DNA of 64,000 nucleotides from Neostapfia colusana (GCA_030760725.1 JASWHV010000018.1:25514273-25578272), one strand, 5' to 3'. Shown: positions 10,009-21,896, numbered from the stretch's first letter. The notes: generated by a model not told the origin, from the sequence alone. Numbers and translations are program-made.

Positions 10009-10499
10009 GGCAAGGGAGAACTCAAAGGCAAGAGAGCAAAAGCACAAGAGTCCGAGAAGAAATGCTGAGAAGTGCGAAGGGAAGCTGCAATGTGGGTAAG
10101 ACCCCCTCTAAAAAGCTTCCCGGTGCAATTCCAAGCGATTCGGAACTCTTCGGATACCCCGCGTCGGCAACCACTTCGGTTCCTAGACCGAGTGCCGATG
10201 ACGGGTGGGCCCAAGCCGCCTAACTGTAGTGGTGGGGTCAAGGAGTCAGTCTCCTGAGAAGATGAGCCGACAAGGCACTTCGGCGGTTCCCGAAGAAAGC
10301 GCCGCAACATGCAGATGTGGCAGTCTTGGGAACCGCCGCAGTAAAAGCAACCATCAAGTGAGCGCACGCTCCCACAATCCCGTGGCCATTCGTGATCCGG
10401 CAGCGGTCAATTCGGGACTTAGAGGAAGTGCGCGGATCGGAAGAGACGGAGGTCCCACCTCGGGCTCGCTATCTCCCCCGAGATGGGCCCGGGGGCCAC
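10009..10499 (+). other. Tat-2 3' untranslated region and polypurine tract
   Basis: This segment between the antisense ORF start and the 3' LTR includes the family's GGAACCGCCGCAGTAAAAG block (10329-10347) and ends with GAGATGGGCCCGGGGGCCAC at 10480-10499. That G-rich tract touches the LTR and is the likely plus-strand primer. For the antisense ORF this would be the promoter side. Confidence 0.7.
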
Positions 10500-11594
10500 T
10501 GTCGGTACCTGAGATATGGGGTACCCCCGCGCACAGGGTAAAATGCCTAAGGAACTCGCCCTTCTCCGCAGGGAGAGCTCCGAAGGCGCCACGCGTCCGG
10601 CGGGGCCGGACCTCCCTCTCCTCAGAGGAGAGCTCCGGGCCCGCCATGTGGCATACAGAAGCCGGACCTCCCCCTCCGCTAGAGAGAGGTCTGAAGGCGC
10701 CGCGTGTCCAGCGGGGCTGGACCTCCCTCTCCTTAGAGGAGAGCTCCGGGCCCGCCATGTGGCCAGCAGAAGCCGAGCCTCTCCCTCCGCGGAGAGAGGT
10801 CCGGAGGCTCCACGTGCCCCGTGGGACTGACCCTTCTCTTCTCTGAGAAGGGCTCCGGGCCCGCCACGTGGAAGCAGAGCTACGATGCCTGCCCCGAGCG
10901 ATAGGCAGCGGTCGTAAATACGGCCCATACCTTGCCCGTACAAGGTATTCAAGGCCCGCGTCTTCCCAAGACGCGGAGACGCGGAGCACGCTTCTGTCAG
11001 GTGCCGTTGCGCCCAGTCACATCACAGACTGGCGCGCGGTGTCAGAACCTGTCAGCCAATAAACACCGCAACAAGACAACCCATGCCGCCTGCGCCGTCA
11101 TCAACCGCTACAACTGACATGCGGCATGGCAGGACGGCAAGATGAAGACTCAGAAGCCTTCGACCAGAGGCAACTACCGGCATAACTGCAGATACAGTAG
11201 ATAATAGACAATCTACCCGGGACCACCTGTCGGGTCCCGGCTCCCCTTGTAAGCCGCCCAAGTCTTGGATTATAAAATGCTCGGGTGGGCGTCGATAGCA
11301 AGGGTTCGCATCTTGCAACTCATACGCTAGCCATACACTCTCAAGCTGTAACTCACCCCCAAGCTCAGGCCTTCGGCCCTGATCAGCAAGCAATACAGCG
11401 AGCTCCATAGCTCGCCGTGGACGTAGGGTTTTACGCTCCGGCGGCCTGAACCACGTAAAACTCGCCGTGTCAAGCTCTTACTAACTCGTTCCATCTGCGC
11501 AAGCTCTCTGCTAGGGACTAGCCCCTCCGAAAAAAGAACCTCCGCGGGCTGCCCAGTGCAGGCACGGGGGAAGTGTCGACCGCACACTTCGACA
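10500..11594 (+). repeat. Tat-2 3' LTR
   Basis: The LTR is 1095 bp, from TGTCGGTACC to CACTTCGACA, followed at once by CGCAC. It has the same subunit array, hairpin (CGCGTCTTCCCAAGACGCG near 10958) and U5 as the 5' LTR. Its TATA region is mutated (TTATAAAATG). Confidence 0.95.
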
Positions 11595-11599
11595 CGCAC
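11595..11599. repeat. Right target-site duplication of Tat-2 (CGCAC)
   Basis: CGCAC directly after the 3' LTR matches 3528-3532. Confidence 0.95.
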
Positions 11600-12708
11600 C
11601 CTGGACCCCCCATGCACAACGCAGGCCTTTCCTGGAGGTGACCAATTGGCACCGCAACACCTGACTGGGGGAGGCCCGAGAGACTCACTCGGCCATCGGT
11701 AGGTGCCTCAAGCGCGGCCGCCCTCGGTAGGATAGTGAATGCTGACTATGGATGAGCGCGGGAGAGGGGGAGCTAGATGTACGATGAACATACGTAGATA
11801 GCGCGATCATAAAAATTAATGCATAATTTAAATGAGCGCATGAGAGAGAGCTAAGTAGAACAGGTTTCTGTGTTCATGCCCATAGGTGGAATTTTGGCTG
11901 TACCTGGAGGCAATGTTCCACCTCGTCTACAAGGGAAGCAAGACTCTACGCGCTTAGGGTCGGAACCAGGCTAAACTGGACGTAGTCCTGTACCATCCCT
12001 TGAGACTTAGCTGCCCCAAGCTCTGTTCCTAAATCCTATGGGATTCATTACAGAAGAGAATGACCCTGTTCTACTGATGCTCGGGAAGTAGGACTTACAG
12101 TGTTGCTCCATGCCAAGGGTTTTGGGAACGGATCCCACACTCGGTTGAAAGGCATGTGTACCTGGGGCGGCAGCTTTCATGATTCGGAAGGGACCTTCCC
12201 TGCTGGGGGAGAGCTTATGGATCCTTCTTGGGAAAGAGCGTGCCGCGACACCAGGTTGCCCTTCTGCAGGTCCCTGATGCGTTCGGTTCTTTGGCGGTAG
12301 TGCTTAGAGCATCAGCCGAGACCGCGCGTTGTGGGATGTTTCCAGCAGCCGAGTCTCGTCGACGAGGTTGTCATCTTCACGCTGGATCAGGTCCTGCGTT
12401 GCTTCTCCCGGGCGCCCCCGGGGAGTTCTCCCCTTCTGGCTAAGGCCTTCAAGAGGTAGGTGGACCCGGGCTCGTCTTGGAAGACCTAAGGCGTCTTCCC
12501 CTTCTGGCAAGGCCTTCAAGGGGTTGACTGACCTTGGGCGGCCCCCGGGAGGTATGACCGAGGCACGGAGGCGTGCTCTCGGGTGAGGCTGGCCCGTCCT
12601 TGCACCATTCTCGTCGGTGCTTGGGCTGCTGCGACTACATGGGGCTTCTCCAATGTTGACGCCGCAGCATTGCAGCCTCCACTGACCTGGGACGGCAGCC
12701 ACAGCCGG
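11600..12708 (-). pseudogene. Tat-1 untranslated region and integrase C-terminal remnant
   Basis: In minus orientation this is the counterpart of 6427-7414 of Tat-2. Bases 12102-12304 hold the integrase tail remnant and 11600-12100 are untranslated with the same AT-rich block (11812-11832). The region from 12305 to 12708 links the end of gag to the integrase remnant and has repeated CCTTGAAGG-type motifs but no open domain. The gag-to-integrase junction is the same as in Tat-2 and Tat-6. Confidence 0.7.
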
Positions 12709-14457
12709 CTACCGCCCCGGCCCATCACTATCGGAGCTGGAGTCCTCACCGTTATGCACTGTCTTTAAGACACGCTGAGGCTCCTGAAACACCACCTGGT
12801 GGGCGGCGCTGACTGGAGCGTCGACCTTCTGCTTGCCATCCCTCTGAGGGTAGGGCGGTCCTTCAGCTCTCTGCTGTCTTCCTTTGTGGAAGCGCTCTGC
12901 GAGCCTCTGGATATCCCAGCACTCGGCAGCGGTATGGTTGCTGGCACCATGCACGGGGCATAGCCCGCCCTGGTCGCCATCCGGGGCCGGTGACTGCCGC
13001 TGCCTTTTGTCGGGGCGTGGCCCCCGAGCTCCACTAGTCGTCGCTGCTGCGGCGATGGGGGCCGCGAACGATGACTTAATCTTGCCACTCCCCTGGTTCT
13101 TGGCCTTCTTGCCACCTCCATAGGCAGCAGCGCCGGACCCGGGCTGTCCCCCTGACTCGGGAGTTGGCAGAGAGTGCCAGTTCCGCCCTTCAGCTGCTCT
13201 GGCGCATTTGTCCGCCATGCTGAAGAGCTCAGAGACGTCGCGGACCTCTCTGGTCGCGAGCTTCTCGAGCATTTTCTCGTCCCGGACACCCTGCCGGAAC
13301 GCCACCACCACAGAAGCACTCTGAATGTGCGGGATGGTGTTGCGTACTTGGGAGAACCGCTGGATGAAAGAGCGCAGCGACTCCCCGGGTTGTTGCTTGA
13401 CGGCGTGGAGGTCAAGCTCCGTGCCGGGACGGGTGTAGGAGCTGCCGAAGTTGGCGACGAACTGCCGGCAGAGCTCTCCCCAGGAGGTTATGGACCCCTG
13501 AGGGAGATTCATGAGCCAAGACCGAGCTGGGCCGGTTAAGGCGACGGGGAAATAGTTGGCCATGACAGTCTCATCCCCTCCTGCGGCGAGTACGGCGGTG
13601 GAGTAGATCTGGAGGAACTCCGCCGGATTGACACTGCCGTCGTACTTTTTGGGCAGGTGCGGCCGGAACTTGCGCGGCCACCTCGCGAAGCGAAGGTGGG
13701 GTGCAAGTGCCGCACATCCTGCACCTGCTGCTGCAGGTATTGGTGCTGCGAACGCTTGGTTCGCACTTGGCACCGTGTACCCCGGCATGGGCATGGCTGC
13801 TCCATAGACCGGGTGCGCCGCTTGCAGCGCATATGGTTGTGGCAGATGCTGCGCGGCGTATGCCTGAGGCAGGGCTCGCGTAGCGAAGATCTGCCCTCCA
13901 GGCGGCGTTGAGGCTGACGTCATGCTGTCACCAGCCTCTTGGTTGCGACGCCTTTCTCGACGTCGCTCGAGGTACACCCGGGCATCCTGGCCCAAGTGGC
14001 ACCGTTCCAGCTCCCTTCTCAGGTCCGTCGACGGGAGCCTGGAGGAGCTGGAATCCGCCGTTTGCCCGTCAACCGTGGGCATGCGCGTCAGCGACACAGC
14101 CGGTTGACCGGGGCGTCGCCCTCGCCGAAACCGAGGGTTCACGGCGGCGACGACGAGGCGGTCCACCTCGCGGACCCACTGTTGGGTCGCAGAATGGGGT
14201 GCATCCCCAGCAGGTGGGTTGCGCAGCAGTGCTCTTGCTGCAGCTAGCGCACCCCCATGGTGTACGCTCAGCGCTGCAGAAGATCTCACACTGGTCGGAG
14301 CCTGCATCGCCAGAGTCGGCGTTGCCGGAGTCGGCTGCTGGCTACCAGCTTGTGCCGACACACTCCGTCCTGAGTGTGTCGACATGTACTCCCCACGGGT
14401 CACGGTTAGCCGTGAACGCAGAGGGGGAGAGTTTGCCGCTGAAGGAAACTTGGTCAT
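12709..14457 (-). CDS. gag: Tat-1 gag, open reading frame
   Basis: The best-preserved Tat gag of the window, about 582 residues from MTKFPSAAN at 14457; an upstream in-frame ATG at 14553 lies in the LTR/primer region and is unlikely to be used. The N-terminal ~250 residues are low-complexity (Ala, Pro, Arg). The retrotransposon-gag domain lies at ~256-420. A lysine-rich linker (GGGKKAKNQGSGKIK) follows, then a CxxH...HxxxxC nucleic-acid-binding motif (CPVHGASNHTAAEC, ~500-513) and an acidic, Ser/Asp-rich tail. In Tat-3 this frame runs on into protease; here it ends after the acidic tail, so the product would be a Gag-only protein. Confidence 0.88.
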   Translation of the reverse strand: MTKFPSAANSPPLRSRLTVTRGEYMSTHSGRSVSAQAGSQQPTPATPTLAMQAPTSVRSSAALSVHHGGALAAARALLRNPPAGDAPHSATQQWVREVDRLVVAAVNPRFRRGRRPGQPAVSLTRMPTVDGQTADSSSSRLPSTDLRRELERCHLGQDARVYLERRRERRRNQEAGDSMTSASTPPGGQIFATRALPQAYAAQHLPQPYALQAAHPVYGAAMPMPGYTVPSANQAFAAPIPAAAGAGCAALAPHLRFARWPRKFRPHLPKKYDGSVNPAEFLQIYSTAVLAAGGDETVMANYFPVALTGPARSWLMNLPQGSITSWGELCRQFVANFGSSYTRPGTELDLHAVKQQPGESLRSFIQRFSQVRNTIPHIQSASVVVAFRQGVRDEKMLEKLATREVRDVSELFSMADKCARAAEGRNWHSLPTPESGGQPGSGAAAYGGGKKAKNQGSGKIKSSFAAPIAAAATTSGARGPRPDKRQRQSPAPDGDQGGLCPVHGASNHTAAECWDIQRLAERFHKGRQQRAEGPPYPQRDGKQKVDAPVSAAHQVVFQEPQRVLKTVHNGEDSSSDSDGPGR

Positions 14458-14492
14458 CTTTGTCGGCGGAAACTCGTCGCGCAAGGGGAAAA

Positions 14493-14512
14493 GCCCCCTT
14501 CCTGGCGCGCCA
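14493..14512 (-). other. Tat-1 primer-binding site
   Basis: On minus the sequence reads TGGCGCGCCAGGAAGGGGGC, two bases inside the 5' LTR end. It matches the other Tat primer sites. Confidence 0.75.
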
Positions 14513-14514
14513 AA

Positions 14515-14727
14515 TGTCGAAGTGTTCGGTCGACACTTCCCCCGGGCCTGCACTGGGCAGCCCGCGGAGGTTCTTTTTTCGGTGGGGCTAGTCCCTTGCG
14601 GAGAGCTTGCGCGGATGGACGAGTTAGTAAGAGCTTGACACAGAGAGTTTTACGTGGTTCAGGCTGCCGGAGCGTAAAATCCTACGTCCACGGCGAGCTA
14701 TGGAGCTCGCTGTATTGCTTGCTGCTC
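14515..14727 (-). repeat. Tat-1 5' LTR fragment
   Basis: It starts TGTCGAAGTGTTCGGTCGAC in plus reading, which is the U5 end of the LTR in minus orientation, and follows the family sequence for 213 bp to GCTTGCTGCTC. It then switches to Tekay LTR sequence. The remaining ~880 bp of the LTR, including U3, are missing. Confidence 0.9.
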
Positions 14728-17286
14728 GACCTTAGCGACTACATGATAAGAGCAATATATGTATCAATTTAAATGCATTGGTATTAACTTTGAAGTTGTG
14801 AAGTCTATAACCCTTGCTAGACAGACCTAATGACTGTGAAACTTTTACTGTGGCTTGGTTACAACCTAAAAAGAGATTTGGTCAAGTTTTAGTTGCAGCA
14901 AAGCTCATTTGAGCCCTCCACAATTAATTATATCCTTGACCTTAATTGGAACTCTTAGGGTGTTCTAGGAATTTTCATGAAGCAAACTATGACTTTCTGA
15001 AAACTAGATTTTTATAGGGTTCTAATGGATTTGGTCTCACTTAATTTGGGGGTTCCTAACTAGAGATATGAGCCAAACAATTTCAGAGAAAATTCTGAAA
15101 ATGTTTCTGAACATTTTCTATTTTCTCTGGAACAGTTTCACTAATCACACCATTAGGTGGAATAAATGAGCTCAAATGGATCTGAAATTTTTATGGTAGC
15201 TCAAGGATATTTTGGTGAACATCGCAGCAAAATTTCAGGATTTTCCTCCAAAGGATTCTCCAGTTAAAATTCCTAACATTTTAAAATTTTAGGAATTAAT
15301 TCTGGAGAAATAAGGAATTTCATGAAGTGAAACTTGATTTTCTGGAAAGTACTCAGAGAGCTGAATTCAGCAAAATTTGGTTCACTCAATTTGGAGCTTT
15401 CTAGCCAAAGTTATGAGGATTTGAAGTTTGAAGGAAATCTGAAAATCGGGGAAAAGTTTAAACTCGCGCGTGGGCCCAGGGGACACGCGTCGCACGTCGA
15501 GGCAACAGCACACCGCGGCCCACAATGATTTTACGTGCCAGCACACCCGATCCCGGCCGCAGCCGGATCCCGATTCAAAATATCTCCCGCTGACAGCTGG
15601 GGTCCACCCCCTTCTTCAACCTCGCGACACCCGCGCACCGCCGCCGAGGGATCTCGCCGGAGAGCTCGCCGCCGGCTGCTGTACAGCTCCAAACTTCTCG
15701 ATTCTGGCCGCCCCTGCCTACTTTTACTCGGGGAACAGGATTCTAGGGTCAGCTGCTCATGACAGTGGCCGGAGCATGGTCGGCGACGAGCCGCCACCTC
15801 GGAACAACTTCGACCATGTCGGCTGACCCCTCTAGCACCTCAGCTACTTGGGAAATCGGTCAGGGAGCATCAGTGGACATCAGAGAAGGTGGACATGAGC
15901 TCGAGGCAGCTCGGGGAAGACCCGAAATAGGCCCTCACCGTGCGCCCGATGCCGCCCGTTCATTCCGCCATTGGTAGACCTCAAATTACGCCGGGTACAG
16001 AGGTTCTCCGGCCCAGAGTTGTGAAGGCAACTTGTGCGTTACCGTGTCTAGATCGTGTGAGAGCGGCTTGGGGCCCTCTAATCCTTTCTAGAGCACGAAT
16101 TAAACAGAATCGTACCCGAAGGTCGTTCTGCACACAGAAAGGGGAAAACTGGAAATTCGCCACCGGTGAGCAACCACTCGAGCTGTGGCTCGGGGATGAG
16201 CAGCACCGGTCACCCGCGCGTCCAAGGTGCCTTGGCTCGGGCGTGACAACGCCCTGGTTGGGCTGTCCACGAGAGCCCGAGGTGCGGCGGTTCCAAGTCC
16301 CGAATTTGATCTTTCGGGACAGCCGATATCAATCGGTTTCCACCGAATTCTAGCAACGGGGAGGACGGTGGAAGGTCTCTAGTACCTTGCTGGGGCTCTG
16401 GAGTGGACGGAGGGAGCTGCGATCGGCGTTCTCCGATCAAGTCCGAGCTGCGGAAGTTTTCGGCCGGCGCTGAGTTCTTGCGGGGAAGAACGGCGGTGCC
16501 TCGGCCGAGGAGGGGGGCAGGCGCGTTAAGAAGGCTCTGCACCGCCTCACGCCCGTGCGTGGGCAAGCAGCTGCTGGCGCGGCGGCTGCCGTCGGTAGCG
16601 ATCACCGCTGCGGCTCGGCGACCCGAGTGAAAAAGTCTCAGTCTGTTTGATCTGAGCAGTGGCTGACATGTGGGTCCCACCTCCAGTTTTAACCTCTGAA
16701 ATTTACTCCTAATCACTGTTGTAAACAGTGAACCCCATACTACCCTTGGCAATTCGAATTATTCACCCATGAGCCATTTGAATTGATCAAAGTTCAAATG
16801 AGGTTAGGTTTGAATGAATTTCAGCACAAGTTCAGTTTGAAATTCAAATAAAGTTTGAATTTCTCCCCCTTAGCTCATGTCAAGATCAACTCCAAATGGA
16901 GTGAAAATTGGTGTGTGAGCTCACAAAAATGTGCTGAGTAAGAATATGCCTTCCACTTTTAAATTCATGGGATAAAACAGTTTGAATTTGAATATGGTTT
17001 CAAACTGCCCTCTTCCTAACTATACCCAAACTGACCTCAAAAAGGTTTTGAATTTGGGTGAAACTTGGCATGGACATCCTTAGTAAAGTGTAGGAGTTTT
17101 CATATGTCCAGCCCATCTATATCACATGTGGGAAATACCACTTTTGCAATGTGTGAGTTTGTTCTCTAATGAGCATGTTGATAATTGTTACTTGCCCTTC
17201 ATTTGTGTTCATCATTCTTCCTCAAATGAGGTGTGTAGTGTGGTGATGAACACTGCAAATGTGTGTCAAAAACTGAGGCCCTTACA
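14728..17286 (-). repeat. Tek-1 3' LTR, truncated
   Basis: The 2559 bp match 26091-28590 of the Tek-1 5' LTR. The missing part is the U5-side ~1.4 kb, which holds the primer-proximal end and the second acidic exon. Relative to the 5' LTR it keeps ~57 bp around 15922-15978 (GACCCGAAATAGG... to ...GGTAGACC) that are absent at 27280. Confidence 0.9.
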
Positions 17287-17304
17287 TTCCTCCCCCCTTA
17301 AAAG
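17287..17304 (-). other. Tek-1 polypurine tract
   Basis: The plus strand reads TTCCTCCCCCCTTAAAAG. Its complement is the purine run directly before TGTAAGGGCC, the same as in Tek-2 (41599-41616). Confidence 0.8.
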
Positions 17305-17355
17305 AATCTCGTCCCGAGATTATAAGGTGAAAATGAGAGAGAGGAAGGTGGAAAA

Positions 17356-20300
17356 TTACCGGATATGCGACGTGAAAAAGTCAGGGTAGTTAGTGCGAAG
17401 GAATTCTTCGCTCTCCCATGTCGCTTCGTCCATGGAGTGATTACTCCATAGAACCTTGTAGAACCACAACGTACGGTTGCGTGTAGTTCGGGCCTTTTCA
17501 TCAATAATCTGCACCGGTTCCTCCCGATACGTGAGATCCGGTTGCAGTTCTTCAATGTCTTCCAGCTGAACGGTAGTTGATAGCTTGAGACACTTCCTCA
17601 GCTGGGAAATGTGAAAGACATCGTCCACACCGGAAAGTGCTTCTGGTAATTTCAGCCGGTATGCCACCGATCCACATCTTTCGGTAATCTGGAATGGACC
17701 GATGAATCGGGGTGCCAACTTTCCTCTCACCCCAAATCTGTTCACGCCCTTCATTGGAGACACCCGTAGATATACGTGATTAATGGGCGCCTTCTCCGGT
17801 CCGCATACTGTTTCTGACGGGATTGAGCGGCTTTTAGGTTCGCTTGAATTAGTCGAACCTTTTCTTCCGCCTTGTTGACAAGGTCAATCCCGAAGGTAAC
17901 CCTTTCGCCAGACTCACACCAGTTGAATGGTGTGCGGCATTCTCTTCCGTATAGCGCCTCGTAGGGCGCCATCTTGATGCTGGCTTGGTACCCATTGTTG
18001 TACGAGAACTCGGCTAACGGCTAGTGATCATCCCAATTCTTGCCGTGGTTGATAGCGCAAGCTCGTAGCATGTATTCTAGGATTTGATTTACCCGCTCGG
18101 TTTATCCATCCGTCTGCGGGTGGTAGGCTGAACTACGGATCAGCTTCGTCCCCAAGGCAGCGTGCAGCTGCTCCCAAAAACGGGACACAAATAAAGTGCC
18201 CCGATCCGATATGATAGTACGGGGTACGCCGTATAAGCATAGGATCCGTGAGATGTACAGTTCAGCGTACTTCTTGGCGTTGTAATTTGTGTTGACCGGG
18301 GTGAAATGGGCAACTTTGGTGAGCCGATCGACGATCACCCACACCGAATCATGTTTCTGTAAGGTGGTGGGTAAACCGACGACGAAGTCCATGCTCACGT
18401 CCTCCCACTTCCAGGCAGGAATGCCCAGTGGTTGTAGCAGTCCCGGTTTCTGCATATGATCTGCCTTCACCCTTCGACATGTATCACACTCGGACACGTA
18501 TTTTGCAACCTCGCGCTTCATCCGTGTCCACCAAAACTTTCTTCTGAGTTCTTGATACATTTTGTTGCTGCCGGGGTGAATAGAAAACTTTGATAAGTGA
18601 GCCTCATCAAAGATTTTCTTCCGTAATTCCGGTTTACGGGGTACGACGATCCAGTGCTTGAACCACAGAACGCCGTCTCCGTCCTTCCGGAAACATTTCA
18701 ACTCCCCACTGTCTACACGTCTCCGCAAATGTGACATGCCCTTGTCATTCTTCTGGGCTGCCGCTATCTCTTCACGGATGGTGGGGATTAAAGCTAGGTT
18801 GTAGAGAGCTCCGTGTGGAATCACATGGAGTGGTGGTTCGCTCTCTTCCAACGGTGTGATGGTCAGATTATTGACGTGTGACTTGCGTCTCAGCGCATCT
18901 GCCACTACGTTTGCTTTGCCCGGATGATAATGAATCTCTATTTCGTAATCCTTTATCAGTTCTAACCATCTTCGTTGCCTCATGTTCAGCTCCTTCTGAG
19001 TGAATATGTACTTGAGGCTTTTGTGGTCGGTATATAAATGTACGAGGTTACCGAGTAGGTAGTGCCTCCACATCTTCAGTGCAAGTACCACGGCAGCGAG
19101 CTCCAAGTCGTGAGTTGGATAATTTTGCTCATGGTTTCTAAGCTGCCGTGATCCATACGCGACCACTCTTCGGTCTTGCATCAGCACACATCCAAGCCCA
19201 ATGCCGGATGCATCGCAGTACACGTCGAACGATTTTGTTGTGTCTGGCTGCGCCAAAACTAGTGCTGATGTCAGGTGCTTGACTAAAGCCTTGAATGCTG
19301 CTTCACATGTTGGACTCCAAACATATTTGGTAGCCTTCTTCAGCAGCTCTGTCATTGGCTTGGCAATCTTCGAGAAGTTCGGAATGAACCTCCGATAATA
19401 TCCCGCGAGTCCGAGGAAACTGCGTACCTCATGAACAGTTCTCGGGGATTTCAAATTCAGCACTTGCGTGATCTTGCTCAGGTCCACAGCGATACCCTCC
19501 GCTGAGATGATATGCCCGAGGAAAGGCACTTGCGATATCCAAAACTCGCATTTGCTGAATTTTGCGTATAACTTGTGATCCCGCAGCCGTTGCAAGACTA
19601 TACGCAGATGTTTCTTGTGATCTTCCTCCGACTTGGAATATACCAGGATGTCGTCGATGAAGACCACGACAAACTTGTCCAGCTCCGGCATGAATACCGA
19701 GTTCATCAAGTACATGAAGTGAGCTGGAGCATTGGTGAGGCCAAAGGACATGACCAGGTACTCATAAAGTCCGTACCTCGTCGAGAAAGCCGTCTTTGGA
19801 ATGTCCTCCGCCCTTATCTTAATCTGGTGGTACCCGGATCTTAAATCCATTTTGGAAAAGATCTTTGCTTCGACCAACTGATCAAACAACATGTTGATCC
19901 GTGGCAATGGGTACTTGTTCTTGATGGTCACGGCATTTAATGGACAATAGTCCACGCAAAGCCGCAACGTCTCATCCTTTTTCTTGACAAATAATGCCGA
20001 ACAGCCCCATGGCGAGGAGCTCGGCCTAATAAAACCCTTCTCCAGAAGGTCCGTGAGCTGAGTCTTTAGTTCAGCCAACTCCTTCGGCGCCATCTTGTAC
20101 GGCCTTCGGGATATTGGCATGGTTCCCGGTGCATGTTCAATCTTGAACTCCACCTCTCTATCGGGTGGCATCCCTGGCAAATCGTCCGGGAATACATCAG
20201 GGAACTCTCGGACCACCGGAATATCTTCCAATCTGATGGTTGTGGCTTGATAGACACTTGGAAGTTTTATTTCTGGACTGTCCAGAAATAATGAGTGAGA

Positions 20301-21896
20301 CTCGTGCACTTCGGAGTTCAAGTGCACGACTCGGAGGACGGTGTCTAAAACAGCGCCGTGGCGGGTTAACCACGACATCCCTAAGATGACATCGACCTTT
20401 TGTCCCTCTAAAATTATGAGAGACGTAGGGTAAACTCTACCCTCTAAGCACAATGGCGCTTTTGGGACCATCATGCTTGCTGAAATCTTCCCACCCGGTG
20501 AACAGATCACATAAGGACTAACGGTGGGTAGTATTTGCAAGCTATACTTATCAATGAAAGCTTGGCTAATGAAGCTATGCGTGGCGCCTGAATCAAATAG
20601 TACTATAGCTGGATGCTGGTGGAGTTGGAACATACCCGCAAGGATTGGCTCGCCCTCCTGCACGTCCTCAATGGCAAGCTGGTGGACGGTGCCGGGCCTA
20701 GGGTTCGCCCGCCGCGCATTAGTAGGGTTCCGGGGTTGACTCCTCCCCGGAAACTGTGGTGCCACTCCGCCGCCTTGCCTCTCCGGGCAACTGCGCGCGA
20801 AGTGTCCTGGACGACCACACTTGTAACATGTGGCCGCTGCTGGTGGAGTGCTCGGTGGACGAAAGCCCGGCATGCGTTGCGGAGGTGCAAACGCACGCGG
20901 CATCGCCCGCTGCTGTTGTTGTTGTGGCGGTGGTGCTGGCAGTGCCGGCCGGAATGCCGGTGAAGAGTACGGCCGACTGCGGAACGGCATCGACCGCTGT
21001 GGTGCCTGCCAGCGTGGACCTGATGGTGGGCGATTCACCATCCTAAACTTCTGAGAAGGACCGCCTCCTTCTCCGCTGCTCTGCGGCACGCTTCGCTTTC
21101 GCTCCGCCGCCGCCAACTCCTTGCCGGAGTCCTCCTGAACAATCACAGCATCAATGATGTCGTTGAGGCTACCGCGATTGAACATCGCCAACTTGTCCTT
21201 CAGGAGCGGGTTAAGCCCCTGGTAAAAATGTTCCCGCCGCTTCTCGTCGGTATCAGCATGATACGACGCATATAGCGCGAGATCGTTAAACGCCCTGGAG
21301 TATTCCAGTTTGTTCCGGCTCCCTTGTTGCAGGTGTAGGAACTCCTGCGTCTTCCTCTTCATCAGACCTGGCGGTATATGATAGTCCCTGAAGGCCGTCC
21401 GGAACTCCGCCCAGGTCATCACTCGGTCGGTGGGCTGTGAAGCACAGAAGTTGGCCCACCACGTGCTCGCGGATCCTTGGAGATGCTGGACCGCGAACTG
21501 AGTCTTGCGCTGCTCGCTGATTGGGAGCAGCCCGAACTTCATTTCTATGGCGCGGAGCCAGTTTTCCGCGTCAAGTGGTTCATCCGCCCTTGAGAATACC
21601 AGGGGATGAGTTGCCAGGAAGTCGGAGTAGGAGCTCTGTTGACGCTCCTCACGGTCCTGACGTCTCTCTGGGCGAGACGTATTCGCAATTAAAGTTTGCA
21701 GCAGCTCCGTGTGCTGCTGATGTGAACCCACCATTGCCGCGACAATGTCAGCCAATGTAACCGTTGGCAGTGGCGGTGGCGGTGTTTGGTGTTGCTGTTG
21801 CTGCTGCTGTCCTGAGGAGTCCTCCGGAGGTGGTTCGGAGGTCTCTCCCCCTTGACTGGTACCCCCAACGTCAGAGTTGGCACGAGTACGCGTCAT
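17356..21896 (-). pseudogene. gag-pol: Tek-1 gag-pol polyprotein with chromodomain, inactivated
   Basis: A single gag-pol frame begins MTRTRANSDVGG at 21896. Domains in order are gag, zinc knuckle (CYKCGRPGHFARSCP), protease (LFDSGATH), RT with the FIDD active site intact, RNase H (YCDASG), integrase (SMDF, ISDRG, TERV) and chromodomain (LWFYKVLWSNHSMDEATW) ending at 17356. Damage compared with Tek-2 is a TAA at ~18099-18101 where Tek-2 has Gln in integrase, a TAG near 18023-18025 replacing Leu, and a deletion of ~16 bp near 17780 that shifts the frame before the integrase C-terminus. The chromodomain in chromoviruses is thought to steer insertion to heterochromatin. Confidence 0.93.

Larger units (their letters stand above)
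3533..11594 (+). mobile_element. Tat-2: complete non-autonomous Tat element nested in Tat-1
   Basis: An 8.06-kb insertion has two LTRs (3533-4623 and 10500-11594), primer site, gag, integrase remnant, antisense extra ORF, polypurine tract and a perfect 5-bp target duplication. Most of pol (protease, RT, both RNase H domains, integrase core) is missing. The same gene order and the same gag-to-integrase-tail arrangement occur in Tat-1 and Tat-6, so this is a heritable deletion derivative and not private damage. It sits in opposite orientation inside a member of its own family. Confidence 0.95.
1..14727 (-). mobile_element. Tat-1: Tat-lineage Ty3/gypsy element, non-autonomous, split by Tat-2
   Basis: In minus orientation the order is partial 3' LTR (1-430), polypurine tract, antisense extra ORF (921-2663 on plus), untranslated DNA to 3532, then after the nested Tat-2 the integrase remnant, gag (12709-14457), primer site and a partial 5' LTR (14515-14727). 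Only gag and a short integrase C-terminal remnant are present, so the element would need protease, reverse transcriptase and integrase supplied by a related copy. The left end is cut by the window. The right LTR is broken at 14727 and fused to Tek-1. Continuity across 3532/11600 is supported by the CGCAC duplication and by an uninterrupted homologous stretch inside Tat-2 (reverse complement near 7385-7480). Confidence 0.88.

Noticed and set aside
15470..15826. 118-codon ORF (MGPGDTRRT...) in Tekay LTRs, repeated at 31731-32087 and 43157-43513
   Set aside because: It lies in the GC-rich LTR block where both strands are open (a 99-codon frame opposes it). There is no recognisable domain and copies differ at their ends. 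Left as possible but unsupported.
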